Below are positions 1-7,111 of a DNA stretch of 20,667 bases, piece by piece. The DNA is from an uncultured Bacilli bacterium (lineage in GTDB: Bacteria; Bacillota_I; Bacilli_A; RF39; UBA660): contig CAKOZD010000020.1 in NCBI GenBank assembly GCA_934131175.1, positions 2,501 through 23,167 of the forward strand, in the 5' to 3' direction. Position numbers and translations under genes: made by a program. Under the pieces are notes generated by a model. The model had not been told where the DNA came from. It ran no database searches and was given only the letters and a program-made list of their open reading frames with translations. How positions within the stretch are numbered: position 1 is the first letter of the stretch; every line of letters starts with the position of its first letter.

Positions 1-288
1 AAAAGGAATAATACTTGCTATTGCATGAGGATTTTTTATTATAACAACACCTAAAACAACACTTACAATTCCATATACTATATCTAACTCATTTCTAGAA
101 TTATTATTAATGTTTTTTACATACTTTAAGCCGGCAACTACACCTAATACAATAATTATTGCTCCTATAATATACGAAATTGAAACTATTGTTGCTTCTG
201 ATTCGAAAATTAGTAAAAGACCTAAAACAACTAGCATAATGGAATTAAGTAATGATGATTTAAACATTTTCTTCATTAAATTGCTCAC
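1..288 (-). CDS. DUF308 (HdeD-like) small membrane protein, partial
   Basis: This reading frame runs off the left edge, so only the first 96 codons are visible. I chose the GTG at 288 because an AAAGGAGG ribosome binding site lies 7 bases upstream. A later in-frame ATG has no such site. The product begins with a short basic stretch (LMKKMFKS), then at least three hydrophobic segments separated by short polar turns. The pattern of a first helix ending in glycine/leucine, a second rich in I/V/G, and a polar loop before a third (IVYGIVSVVLGVVI) is typical of the DUF308/HdeD repeat family of small membrane proteins. Their molecular role is unknown; E. coli HdeD is linked to acid stress. It lies downstream of gpsA in the same direction. 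A TATAAT-like -10 between them suggests its own promoter. The family call is from pattern, not alignment. Confidence 0.6.
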   Translation of the reverse strand, partial: MSNLMKKMFKSSLLNSIMLVVLGLLLIFESEATIVSISYIIGAIIIVLGVVAGLKYVKNINNNSRNELDIVYGIVSVVLGVVIIKNPHAIASIIPF

Positions 289-353
289 TTTATTTCCTCC
301 TTTATCATAACAAAATTATAACATAATATTTTTAATACTACTATTGTTTTTTA

Positions 354-1328
354 CTATGATTTATATACTAGGAAAAGTAATAACAATTTAGGGTCTTTTC
401 CATTTACAATAATTTCATATATTAAATCAATTATAGGAATTGTGACTTTTCTATTTTTCAAAACTTGATATATTGATTCTAAAGTGTAAAATCCTTCTAC
501 AGTTGTATTTTTCAAGTAAGTATCAATTTCTTCTTTATTAGGCTTTTCTCCAATTAATTTTCCAAAACTATAGTTTCTACTTTTAGTTGAAGTACAAGTA
601 AGTAATAAATCACCTATGCCTGCAAATGATGTAACAGTTCTCTTATCACAATCAAAGGCATCTAAAATATTTTCCATGTCATGTACTGCTTCAGTTAGTA
701 GCATAGCTTTTGTTGATTCGTTTGCTTTTAAGCCTTCTAACATACCAGCTGCTAAGGCAATAACATTTTTTATAGATCCGCAAATCTCAACTCCAATTAC
801 ATCTGTTGTATCTCTTAGCTTAATATAATTATTTTGTAGTGCTTGTCTTGTTAACAATATTGTTTCTGGAGTTTTGCTTGCAACCGTTAACCCTGCTGGC
901 ATACCAGTAGTCAAATCAACTGCAAATGATGGCCCACTTATAACTGCAACATTTTTAGTATTTAGTTTTTGTTCTACAATTTCATTTATAAACAATCCTG
1001 TTCCTTGCTCAATTCCCTTTGTAGCTATCAAAATATGATTATCCTTTATATATGGTTCTAATTCTTCACATAAAGATGTTACAAATGCCGCTGGAATTGC
1101 AATTATCAATAAATCCTTATCTTTAACAGTTTCTTCAATATCTGAAGTGATTTTTACTTTTTCATCGATTTTATAATTTGGAAGTTTTTCTTTGTTACAT
1201 CTTGTTGTTAATAATTCTTCTTTCTCTTTTTCTATTTTTGTCCACATAGTAACATCATGATTATTATGTGATAATATACTACATAAGGCAATTCCGTATG
1301 CCCCTGTTCCAAATAATCCTATTTTCAT
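354..1328 (-). CDS. gpsA: NAD(P)H-dependent glycerol-3-phosphate dehydrogenase
   Basis: The 324-residue product reduces dihydroxyacetone phosphate to sn-glycerol-3-phosphate, the backbone for phospholipids, in the cytoplasm. The Rossmann motif GTGAYG is at residues 7-12, followed by the family signatures ATKG (102-105), SGPSFA (131-136), the catalytic lysine in GSIKNV (K187), and GIGDLLLT with the following S-R-N near 237-252. Length matches GpsA (about 330). The start ATG has AGGAG 6 bases upstream, and that site overlaps the TAG stop of the upstream DUF3048 gene 9 bases away, so the two are almost certainly cotranscribed. The extreme carboxy end (LLLLFLVYKS) is a little unlike the usual basic tail, but nothing essential appears lost. 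Confidence 0.96.
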   Translation of the reverse strand: MKIGLFGTGAYGIALCSILSHNNHDVTMWTKIEKEKEELLTTRCNKEKLPNYKIDEKVKITSDIEETVKDKDLLIIAIPAAFVTSLCEELEPYIKDNHILIATKGIEQGTGLFINEIVEQKLNTKNVAVISGPSFAVDLTTGMPAGLTVASKTPETILLTRQALQNNYIKLRDTTDVIGVEICGSIKNVIALAAGMLEGLKANESTKAMLLTEAVHDMENILDAFDCDKRTVTSFAGIGDLLLTCTSTKSRNYSFGKLIGEKPNKEEIDTYLKNTTVEGFYTLESIYQVLKNRKVTIPIIDLIYEIIVNGKDPKLLLLFLVYKS

Positions 1329-1337
1329 TTCATTCTC

Positions 1338-2495
1338 CTATTCAATTATTATATTACTTGATGTTGGTATGATTTGAATAAACGTATTCCCATCATTCAA
1401 TTCAATTTCTTCACCATTTTTATATGTATATTTAGTTTTAGCACTTCTAGAAGATTTTGTCCAGTTTATAGGTACTGCGTAACCATCTGTTACAAAATAT
1501 CCTTCTCCTGTTCCAGTTGTTGTTAAATCTTGTCTTCCATAGCTATCAATTGAGTGATTATATACTTTTTCAATTATAATATTTTTATAATGTAAGGTTT
1601 CTCCAGTCTCTTTGTCATTGTGACTTGCTCCATTCATAAAACGCAAATAATATTTATTAGTACTATCATACTTATAACTTCTTATTTGACTGTTTGAATA
1701 ATTCATAGATATATTGTTTGCACTTAATACATAACTATTGTTTTCTGACTCATTTTCTTGATATGAATTATTTTTGAATTTCTCACTTAAATTTATTTCT
1801 TCTGGATTATAATTAAAGTTTTTCCAATTATTAGTTGTCAATTTATAATTTTTTTCTGAGGCTGAAGCCGTTATCTTACTAATCGATGTAAAAACGTTAT
1901 GAGGTGCCTGAATTGTTTTATCTCTCCAAAATGGAGTTTCATCTATTAAACCATTAATATTGTTAACTTTTAATGCAGAAATATCTGATTGTGCATATGT
2001 GCTCCAACCATAATGAGTATATATTGCATCATTTTCTAATGCGTAGTCTAAAAAATAATGCCTTGAACTTCGTACTGGTCCTATAGTAGATACATTCTTA
2101 TCTTTAAATATTGCCATTATTCTAGTTAGTCCACCTTCTACAATTATTTCATAATTTAAATATGAATCTTGTAGTCCGATATGATTATTATTACCTACAT
2201 TATTATCAATCATAACTGCTATAGGTCTCTCATTACTATTTTCGTCAAAAATTGTTAAATTTTTTGTTTCTTCTTTTTCTTCGGGTATTTTAACAACTGG
2301 TGTCTGTGTATTACTATTTAAATAGAAATACATAGTTATAGAAGTTGCTAGAAAAATAAAGAGTATGGTTAATATTAAAATTAATAATTTTCTTTTATTT
2401 GCCGACTTTTTATTTTTTCTTTTTTTAGGTTTTCCATATTTTTTAGATGTATTTCCTTTATTATTTTTTGGATTGTATTCTACCTCAAAATTCAT
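1338..2495 (-). CDS. DUF3048 (YerB-like) membrane-anchored extracytoplasmic protein
   Basis: The 385-residue protein opens with a strongly basic cytoplasmic tail (residues 15-36), a single transmembrane segment (about 36-58), a short linker rich in K/E, and then a large outside domain. The domain carries the DUF3048 hallmarks RPIAVMIDN near residue 90, a Y-E-x-x-V-E-G-G-x-T-R-x-x-A-x-F stretch near 115-130, and GPVRSSRHYF soon after. Bacillus YerB is a lipoprotein of this family; here no lipobox cysteine is present and a TM anchor replaces it. The function of the family is not established; an envelope or wall role is plausible. GGAGG lies 8 bases before the ATG. It is the first gene of a two-gene unit with gpsA. 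Confidence 0.85.
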   Translation of the reverse strand: MNFEVEYNPKNNKGNTSKKYGKPKKRKNKKSANKRKLLILILTILFIFLATSITMYFYLNSNTQTPVVKIPEEKEETKNLTIFDENSNERPIAVMIDNNVGNNNHIGLQDSYLNYEIIVEGGLTRIMAIFKDKNVSTIGPVRSSRHYFLDYALENDAIYTHYGWSTYAQSDISALKVNNINGLIDETPFWRDKTIQAPHNVFTSISKITASASEKNYKLTTNNWKNFNYNPEEINLSEKFKNNSYQENESENNSYVLSANNISMNYSNSQIRSYKYDSTNKYYLRFMNGASHNDKETGETLHYKNIIIEKVYNHSIDSYGRQDLTTTGTGEGYFVTDGYAVPINWTKSSRSAKTKYTYKNGEEIELNDGNTFIQIIPTSSNIIIE

Positions 2496-2595
2496 TTTAA
2501 TACCTCCAACATTATTTTATCATTAAATTATTTCAAATTATATAATTAATTTATCATTTTATATGTTAAATATTGTTAAGTTTATATTTATATTT

Positions 2596-2624
2596 TTGAC
2601 TTTAATTTATGTTTTATATATACT
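2596..2624 (+). promoter_or_regulatory. Sigma-A type promoter for the LysM-like gene
   Basis: TTGACT and TATACT are separated by 17 bases, close to the consensus. The predicted transcription start falls just before the GAGGTGAT ribosome binding site of the gene at 2644. Confidence 0.7.
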
Positions 2625-2643
2625 TAAGATGTGAGGTGATAGC

Positions 2644-3429
2644 TTGAATAGCGATTTTGAATTCGATTCATCAACTATTGATAATCAAAATATAACATGC
2701 TCTATTGAGAAACTAAATGAAAATAATATTATAATAAATGATAGTGATTGTAGTGATGCATTTATTGAAAAAATAAGTAGCGAATTAGAAGAAAAAGGCT
2801 TACAATTCAGAAAAACTAAAAATTGTGAAGACGTTAACTATGATGGTACTATTGTTATAACACTTGATCAACAATATGCTTCTGGTTCTGATACTGTTAT
2901 TTTTGCTCCATTTAATAATACAAGATTAGGTAATTCTGATGCTCTTGCATTAGGTATGGAGGCAGCTTTTAAGAAACATGGTTTTCCTGTTAAAGGAATC
3001 CTTTGTAGCCAAGTTGGTTATGTTCAAGATGAAAATGGAAATGTTTCCAATACAAAGCCTACTGATACAGAAAATGCTATAGATGAAAATAATGATGCAA
3101 GTTTTGTAACAATTTCTTTTGGTACAGTTAACGCAGATGCTAGCGTCGTTGCAAATTGTATTATAGAAGGACTAGCTAGACAACAACATTTCGTAGAAAA
3201 TTATGATTCTGGAAATGATTTGATTTATTGTGCCAATTCTGATAATAAAATTGAAGTTGTTGCTAACTATTTTGATAGTGATATTTCTGAACTTAAAAAC
3301 TTCAACAATATTAAAAATAATACTTTTGTTGAATCTCAACCAATAATTAATCCTAAGGTCGGAAAAATTGATTCATTTAATGAAAAAGCAACTTTTAAAG
3401 TAAATCATTCCATCGGAAAAAGTTACTAA
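2644..3429 (+). CDS. Cytoplasmic-looking protein with a degenerate C-terminal LysM domain
   Basis: I do not recognise the first 190 residues. They are acidic, have no signal peptide or membrane segment, and include a folded-looking core with DGTIVITLDQQ (68-78), APFNNTRLGNSDALAL (88-103) and a probable second sheet/helix unit near 153-180. Residues about 194-237 fit the LysM pattern (x-x-D-x-I-x-x-V-A-x-x-F, then ISELKNFNNI, then a terminal I-I-N-P), although the usual GDT turn is replaced by SDNK. LysM binds N-acetylglucosamine polymers such as peptidoglycan. The start is a TTG with GAGGTGAT 4 bases upstream; there is no in-frame ATG nearby. It is monocistronic, with its own consensus promoter. 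How a wall-binding protein would leave the cell without a signal peptide is unclear; a spore/coat-like or intracellular role is an alternative. Confidence 0.55.
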   Translation: MNSDFEFDSSTIDNQNITCSIEKLNENNIIINDSDCSDAFIEKISSELEEKGLQFRKTKNCEDVNYDGTIVITLDQQYASGSDTVIFAPFNNTRLGNSDALALGMEAAFKKHGFPVKGILCSQVGYVQDENGNVSNTKPTDTENAIDENNDASFVTISFGTVNADASVVANCIIEGLARQQHFVENYDSGNDLIYCANSDNKIEVVANYFDSDISELKNFNNIKNNTFVESQPIINPKVGKIDSFNEKATFKVNHSIGKSY

Positions 3430-3444
3430 AATGTTATTTAATTA

Positions 3445-3473
3445 TTGAAACACTAATTTCTTTGTGTTATAAT
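3445..3473 (+). promoter_or_regulatory. Promoter of the tRNA-Trp gene
   Basis: TTGAAA and TATAAT are separated by exactly 17 bases and lie about 33 bases upstream of the mature tRNA 5' end, as expected for a single-gene tRNA transcript. Confidence 0.8.
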
Positions 3474-3505
3474 CGATTTGTTCAGTTCTTGAACATATTC
3501 GATTT

Positions 3506-3579
3506 AGGGGATTAGTTAAATGGTATAATAATGGTCTCCAAAACCACTGTTGGGAGTTCGATTCTCTCATCCCCTGCCA
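3506..3579 (+). tRNA. trnW: tRNA-Trp (anticodon CCA)
   Basis: The 74 bases fold into a full cloverleaf: a 7-bp acceptor stem (AGGGGAT with ATCCCCT), a 4-bp D stem, an anticodon loop CTCCAAA presenting CCA, a 4-base variable loop, a 5-bp T stem around TTCGATT, discriminator G and an encoded CCA end. The first anticodon-stem pair is an A/C mismatch. A CCA anticodon reads UGG only, in keeping with TGA being a stop here. It has its own promoter and a hairpin terminator. Confidence 0.97.
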
Positions 3580-3590
3580 TTTAGAATTTT

Positions 3591-3620
3591 AAAGCAACTT
3601 ATATAGTTGCTTTTTTATTT
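3591..3620 (+). terminator. Intrinsic terminator after tRNA-Trp
   Basis: AAAGCAACT and AGTTGCTTT form a 9-bp stem with a 5-base loop, followed by a T-rich run on the plus strand. The T run overlaps the end of the convergent gene whose stop begins at 3615; on the minus strand the stem is followed only by a weak T tract. Confidence 0.8.
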
Positions 3621-4349
3621 TTTTAATGTCTTTTCTTTTTCCGAAAATAATATGTCATCAAGATAATTCAAATTATTCATATCTAAAACTTGATATATTT
3701 TTTCAAGTTCTTCACTATTATTAATAATACTTTTTAATTTTTCTTTTACTTCAGTGAGTGAATCGTTAGATGCAATTGTCTCTAAATCTACTCCATAATA
3801 GAATGATAAACAAACTATTGCCAACTTTATATTATCTGTAATTGGCGTTGCTACTTTAGATGACATAGAATTTTTATTTTCTTTTAAAAGATAGCACTCT
3901 CTGAACTTAAATTCATCACCTTTTAATCTTATTTCGTCTAAATCTATTGTATAGCCTTTCCCATCAACATATAAAAAATTATCCATATGTATATCACCAA
4001 TGCAAATATCAAAAGAGTGCAATTGCTTTAATGTTGTATACACATCCTTTATAGCAGATATCTTGTTTTCTTTAGAGATTTTCTCATACATTGCTTGTCT
4101 GAAAGTTAGTGAATTTGAAATATATTCCATAGCATATCCATTAAATTCTCTTCTTTTTTTTATTATTTTTAATATTTTAGGAATATGATATAATTTTAAA
4201 TTTTTTAACAATCTTATATTTCTTTCTTTTTCATCTATAAAATATGGAAATTCATCATATAACTTGTATAAAGCATTTTTATACTTATATAATGTCCCTC
4301 CATTATTGTGAACTTGACTTGTATTTAATTTATAATTTTCTAAATCCAT
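3615..4349 (-). CDS. Protein-kinase-fold / aminoglycoside phosphotransferase-like protein
   Basis: The 244-residue product has the layout of a small kinase-fold phosphotransferase. A lysine in ALYKLY (K29) fits the ATP-anchoring position, GYAMEYI (71-77) fits the hinge, IGDIHMDNFLY (117-127) is the catalytic loop with D119 and N124, and TIDLDE (134-139) supplies the metal-binding aspartate. In the APH/LPS-kinase type the loop usually reads H-G-D-x-H-x-x-N, so the first histidine is replaced by isoleucine. The substrate is unknown: it could be a sugar, a lipid or a protein. I placed the start at the ATG at 4349 because GGAAG sits 5 bases upstream; a longer frame up to 4391 would cover the probable promoter. 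It is a single gene, convergent with tRNA-Trp. Confidence 0.65.
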   Translation of the reverse strand: MDLENYKLNTSQVHNNGGTLYKYKNALYKLYDEFPYFIDEKERNIRLLKNLKLYHIPKILKIIKKRREFNGYAMEYISNSLTFRQAMYEKISKENKISAIKDVYTTLKQLHSFDICIGDIHMDNFLYVDGKGYTIDLDEIRLKGDEFKFRECYLLKENKNSMSSKVATPITDNIKLAIVCLSFYYGVDLETIASNDSLTEVKEKLKSIINNSEELEKIYQVLDMNNLNYLDDILFSEKEKTLKK

Positions 4350-4477
4350 AATATCTTCCTTTAAATAAAAGTTTATGGAAAATATTATCACAGAAATTTA
4401 TAAATTTAAATATGCAATTATTATACATTGTGTTTAATATTTTACAATTAAAAAGACTTTTGTTTTTTATCAATAGA

Positions 4478-4512
4478 AAAATAGTTATTGCATATAACTC
4501 AATAACTATTTT
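4478..4512 (-). terminator. Strong bidirectional hairpin terminator
   Basis: A perfect 13-bp stem (AAAATAGTTATTG with CAATAACTATTTT) with a 9-base loop lies 24 bases past the stop of the secreted-protein gene and is followed on the minus strand by a T-rich run. The symmetric A/T flanks would let it work in both directions. Confidence 0.8.
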
Positions 4513-4535
4513 CTTTTCCGTGGTAAATTATTTTA

Positions 4536-5270
4536 TTAGACGTCTATATCAACGCCGTTCATGTTGTCATAAATATTTGCAGCATCACCATAGAATTTAA
4601 AAACATTTCCATATCCTACAGTTGATATATTAAATTGTTGACTTACTGCTAGTGTTGTATTTTTCATAGCATGCTGATAACTTGCATATATTTTTCCGCC
4701 TTTATTTGTCGTAAAAGTTTGGAATATACCAATATTTGAGCCTGACGGTAAAAGTATTGATGCACCATGTCCATTTGTTTGTCTTTTTGTACTTGTTGCA
4801 AATACATTTTTAGTGTTGCTTGCAGCTTGAGTAGATATAGAACCAATAGTAGATACATTATATAAATAAGCTCCTATAACGTCATAACTTCTAATAGTCG
4901 GATTATTAATCCAATTTGCACTAATAGCAACTGCACAAGTAGTTGTACATGATGCAGCAATTCTAATACTTTTATTTGCAGAACTATGGAATGTTCCTCT
5001 GGCGTTTGACTTAGTTTCTTCAGTATATGTATTAACTTTTATATTTCCATCAAAATAATTACCATTTTTGTATATATCATATACATCTTGTGATATTATT
5101 TTTGGATAATTATCATTATACATTTGTCTAAAAAAATTATATTCTTTTTCAGTCATTGATACACCATTTTCATTAGTAAAATATATTTCTTCAGCATTTA
5201 CTAAATTTTTTCCATGGAAAAATGTTATAGCAATTAACAATAATATAACTACTGCTTTTCTTTTTGACAT
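4536..5270 (-). CDS. Secreted protein of unknown function
   Basis: The 244-residue product has a clear Sec signal peptide: a basic start (MSKRK), a hydrophobic core at 6-18 and a likely cleavage after VNA at residue 26. The mature part opens with an aromatic/acidic stretch (EEIYFTNENGVSMTEKEY), then a low-complexity linker. From about 90 on it is a serine/threonine/asparagine-rich, beta-looking domain with a C-x3-C pair at C108/C112 and no lysine-rich or catalytic motif that I recognise. The cysteine pair could form a disulfide outside the cell. The ATG has AAAGGAGG 8 bases upstream. It lies downstream of, and in the same direction as, a membrane-tethered XRE regulator, with its own promoter-like site in between. 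I do not recognise the family; a secreted surface, adhesive or competition factor is possible but unproven. Confidence 0.7.
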   Translation of the reverse strand: MSKRKAVVILLLIAITFFHGKNLVNAEEIYFTNENGVSMTEKEYNFFRQMYNDNYPKIISQDVYDIYKNGNYFDGNIKVNTYTEETKSNARGTFHSSANKSIRIAASCTTTCAVAISANWINNPTIRSYDVIGAYLYNVSTIGSISTQAASNTKNVFATSTKRQTNGHGASILLPSGSNIGIFQTFTTNKGGKIYASYQHAMKNTTLAVSQQFNISTVGYGNVFKFYGDAANIYDNMNGVDIDV

Positions 5271-5293
5271 AATCGTTTCCTCCTTTCACTAAA

Positions 5294-5322
5294 AATATAA
5301 ATGTATAATTTTAAAATGTCAC
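5294..5322 (-). promoter_or_regulatory. Promoter-like site of the secreted-protein gene
   Basis: On the minus strand GTGACA (5322-5317) and TATATT (5299-5294) are separated by 17 bases. This places transcription start shortly before the AAAGGAGG ribosome binding site. The -35 box directly abuts the palindrome at 5323-5337. Confidence 0.5.
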
Positions 5323-5337
5323 GCAAGTATTACTTGC
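5323..5337. promoter_or_regulatory. Perfect 15-bp palindrome, candidate operator
   Basis: GCAAGTA-T-TACTTGC is perfectly symmetric. It lies 4 bases beyond the stop of the XRE gene and immediately upstream of the -35 box of the secreted-protein gene. A short T run follows it only on the plus strand, where no gene ends, so a terminator for the minus-strand XRE gene is unlikely. A regulator-binding site is the better reading. Confidence 0.4.
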
Positions 5338-5341
5338 TTTT

Positions 5342-6436
5342 TTATTTTTCTAAATAATTTGTCATTATTTTTATAAGTTTTCTATATTCATTTTCTTTAT
5401 CTTTATTAAAAAAATCTTCTCTTAAATATTTATGCATTATTTCTTTTTCTTCTTTATACTTTCTATATTCTATATACGTATTGTCCACTAATGAAATATA
5501 CCAAATTTCTTCCATGTTTGTTGATTTTGTAATACATTTAACTATTAAAATTTTGTCATTTAATTCAAAATTAATTTTTTCACTATTATCTTCCTTTTTA
5601 TAATTGTTGTTATCTTTATAAATAGAAGAGTCTAGTATTTTGTTCTTAAATTCACTTAATACAGAAATATTATTTTCCGATGATGAAGAGTTAAATTTAT
5701 CTAAATATATAATTTTATTATTAGAAAAATCATTAGTTACTTTTAAAGTTAGTCTTTCTTTTTTATCTTTATTATATTCTATTTCTAAATAAAGATTATT
5801 TAAAATATATTTAACTTTATCTTTTGAAAAATAATCATCATACCCATAATTTTCAGTTATTAAAATATCCGTTGAAGTATCTTCATAAATTTTTACTTTT
5901 TTATTATCTTTAACATAATATAATTTTACATTTTCAATATCATTATCAATATAACTTTGAAGTTTTCCAAGTCTTATATAAGATTTTTGACGTGTATTAA
6001 TTATTATTCCGTTGTTTGTAAAAAAGTTTTTACTGCTTCCTTCTACTTTATATACTTTTATAGTGTTATATGATGAAACAAAATAATAGATTAAAAAAGA
6101 AATAATTAAAACTAAAATTGTAGATACTGAAATTTTGACAAGTTTCCTAATATTTATGGCTTTTTTGTTATATTCATCAATAATCTTTAAAGTTGTTTCT
6201 TCTAAATCTTTCTTTGTTTCACGAGTTACTTTTTCACCTTTTAATATTTCATTTACTGAAACACCAAAGAAATCACTTAATAAACATAAAATTGAAGAAT
6301 CAGGTATTGCTTTTCCTCTTTCCCATAAACTTACTGCTTGTCTTGAAACGAAGACTGTATTAGCCAAGTCCTGCTGTTTCATATTCTTTTCTAATCTTAA
6401 ACTTCTTATGAATTTACCAATCTTCTCTTTATCCAT
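5342..6436 (-). CDS. Membrane-tethered XRE-family transcription regulator
   Basis: The 364-residue protein starts with a canonical XRE/Cro-C1 helix-turn-helix (residues 4-66, with QQDLANTVFVSRQAVSLWERGK at its centre). A lysine-rich helical linker (70-98), one transmembrane segment (about 99-121) and a roughly 240-residue extracytoplasmic domain follow. That domain is rich in Y/K/N and has no known signature I can name. The topology is HTH inside, sensor outside. I chose the ATG at 6436 because it begins directly at the HTH; an upstream in-frame GTG at 6451 has no ribosome binding site, while AGGTGG lies 11 bases before the ATG. The gene precedes the secreted-protein gene in the same direction. 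A double-HTH regulator is divergent from it across a 148-base intergenic region. Confidence 0.8.
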   Translation of the reverse strand: MDKEKIGKFIRSLRLEKNMKQQDLANTVFVSRQAVSLWERGKAIPDSSILCLLSDFFGVSVNEILKGEKVTRETKKDLEETTLKIIDEYNKKAINIRKLVKISVSTILVLIISFLIYYFVSSYNTIKVYKVEGSSKNFFTNNGIIINTRQKSYIRLGKLQSYIDNDIENVKLYYVKDNKKVKIYEDTSTDILITENYGYDDYFSKDKVKYILNNLYLEIEYNKDKKERLTLKVTNDFSNNKIIYLDKFNSSSSENNISVLSEFKNKILDSSIYKDNNNYKKEDNSEKINFELNDKILIVKCITKSTNMEEIWYISLVDNTYIEYRKYKEEKEIMHKYLREDFFNKDKENEYRKLIKIMTNYLEK

Positions 6437-6528
6437 AATATCACTTACCACCTAAATAACCATAAGAGAATATTATCATAATTGTTATTAATAAATTGTT
6501 TGAAAATTAAAGTAAATATCGTATTACC

Positions 6529-6576
6529 CCTAGTTTATGAATAAGTTTTTTTCTAACTGGAATAATAAAAACTAGG
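6529..6576 (+). promoter_or_regulatory. Inverted repeat overlapping the ribosome binding site of the double-XRE gene
   Basis: CCTAGTTT at 6529-6536 is matched by AAACTAGG at 6569-6576, 32 bases apart. The right arm includes the first three bases of the AGGTGG ribosome binding site. The pair could be a split operator or an RNA stem that hides the site. It lies in the divergent control region between the two XRE genes. Confidence 0.35.
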
Positions 6577-6584
6577 TGGAATAC

Positions 6585-7040
6585 ATGTTAGTTAGAAATT
6601 TAAGAGAAAGTCGTGAGGAATTAGATTTAAAACAAAAAGATATTGCAACTATATTAAATGTGCATTTTTCTACAGTTTCTGGTTGGGAAACAGGAAAAGA
6701 TACAATACCAATTAAACGATTAATCAAGTATGCAAATCTTTATAATTATAGTTTGGATTATTTGTTTGGACTAACCTATAGAAACATTGAATATTGTCAA
6801 ATAACTATTAATAAAAAAAATGTAGTCAATAATTTGAAAACACTTAGAAAAAATAATAAATATACTCAAAAAGAATTAGCAAAGAAATTGAATACTACTC
6901 AGTCAACTATTTCAAATTGGGAGAATGGAGTTAACTTAATTTCTACAACATTTATTTGTTCACTTCTAACAATATATAAAGATTTCTCTATTGATAAATT
7001 ATTCAATAGAGAAAGATATCAGTTTAATAGCAAAAATTAA
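6585..7040 (+). CDS. XRE-family regulator with two tandem helix-turn-helix domains
   Basis: The 151-residue protein is almost entirely two XRE domains in tandem. The first is at about 4-62 (KQKDIATILNVHFSTVSGWE, then a LFGL end). The second is at about 81-143 (TQKELAKKLNTTQSTISNWE). Each has the QxxIA/ELA, TVS/TIS and WE-x-G hallmarks. There is no membrane segment or ligand domain, so it probably acts as a plain DNA-binding repressor or activator that may contact two half-sites per chain. AGGTGG lies 5 bases before the chosen ATG at 6585; a GTG at 6576 sits inside that site and is not a credible start. It is divergent from the membrane XRE gene, and the two may cross-regulate. Confidence 0.85.
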   Translation: MLVRNLRESREELDLKQKDIATILNVHFSTVSGWETGKDTIPIKRLIKYANLYNYSLDYLFGLTYRNIEYCQITINKKNVVNNLKTLRKNNKYTQKELAKKLNTTQSTISNWENGVNLISTTFICSLLTIYKDFSIDKLFNRERYQFNSKN

Positions 7041-7054
7041 TTGCTATTTTTTTT
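7026..7054 (+). terminator. Intrinsic terminator at the end of the double-XRE gene
   Basis: AATAGCAA and TTGCTATT form an 8-bp stem with a 7-base loop, followed by a run of T. The left arm overlaps the last codons of the gene. Confidence 0.75.
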
Positions 7055-7111
7055 ATAAATATTTTTAAATTGATAATACTATTAATAAGACTTAGTTATT
7101 ATGGTGATTTT

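Noticed and set aside
110..310. A plus-strand reading frame in the first 310 bases.
   Set aside because: It is antisense to the DUF308 gene, which has a clear ribosome binding site and membrane-protein pattern.
5323..5347. The palindrome plus T run as a terminator of the membrane XRE gene.
   Set aside because: The T run is on the plus-strand side only; on the minus strand, the direction of that gene, no T tract follows the stem.
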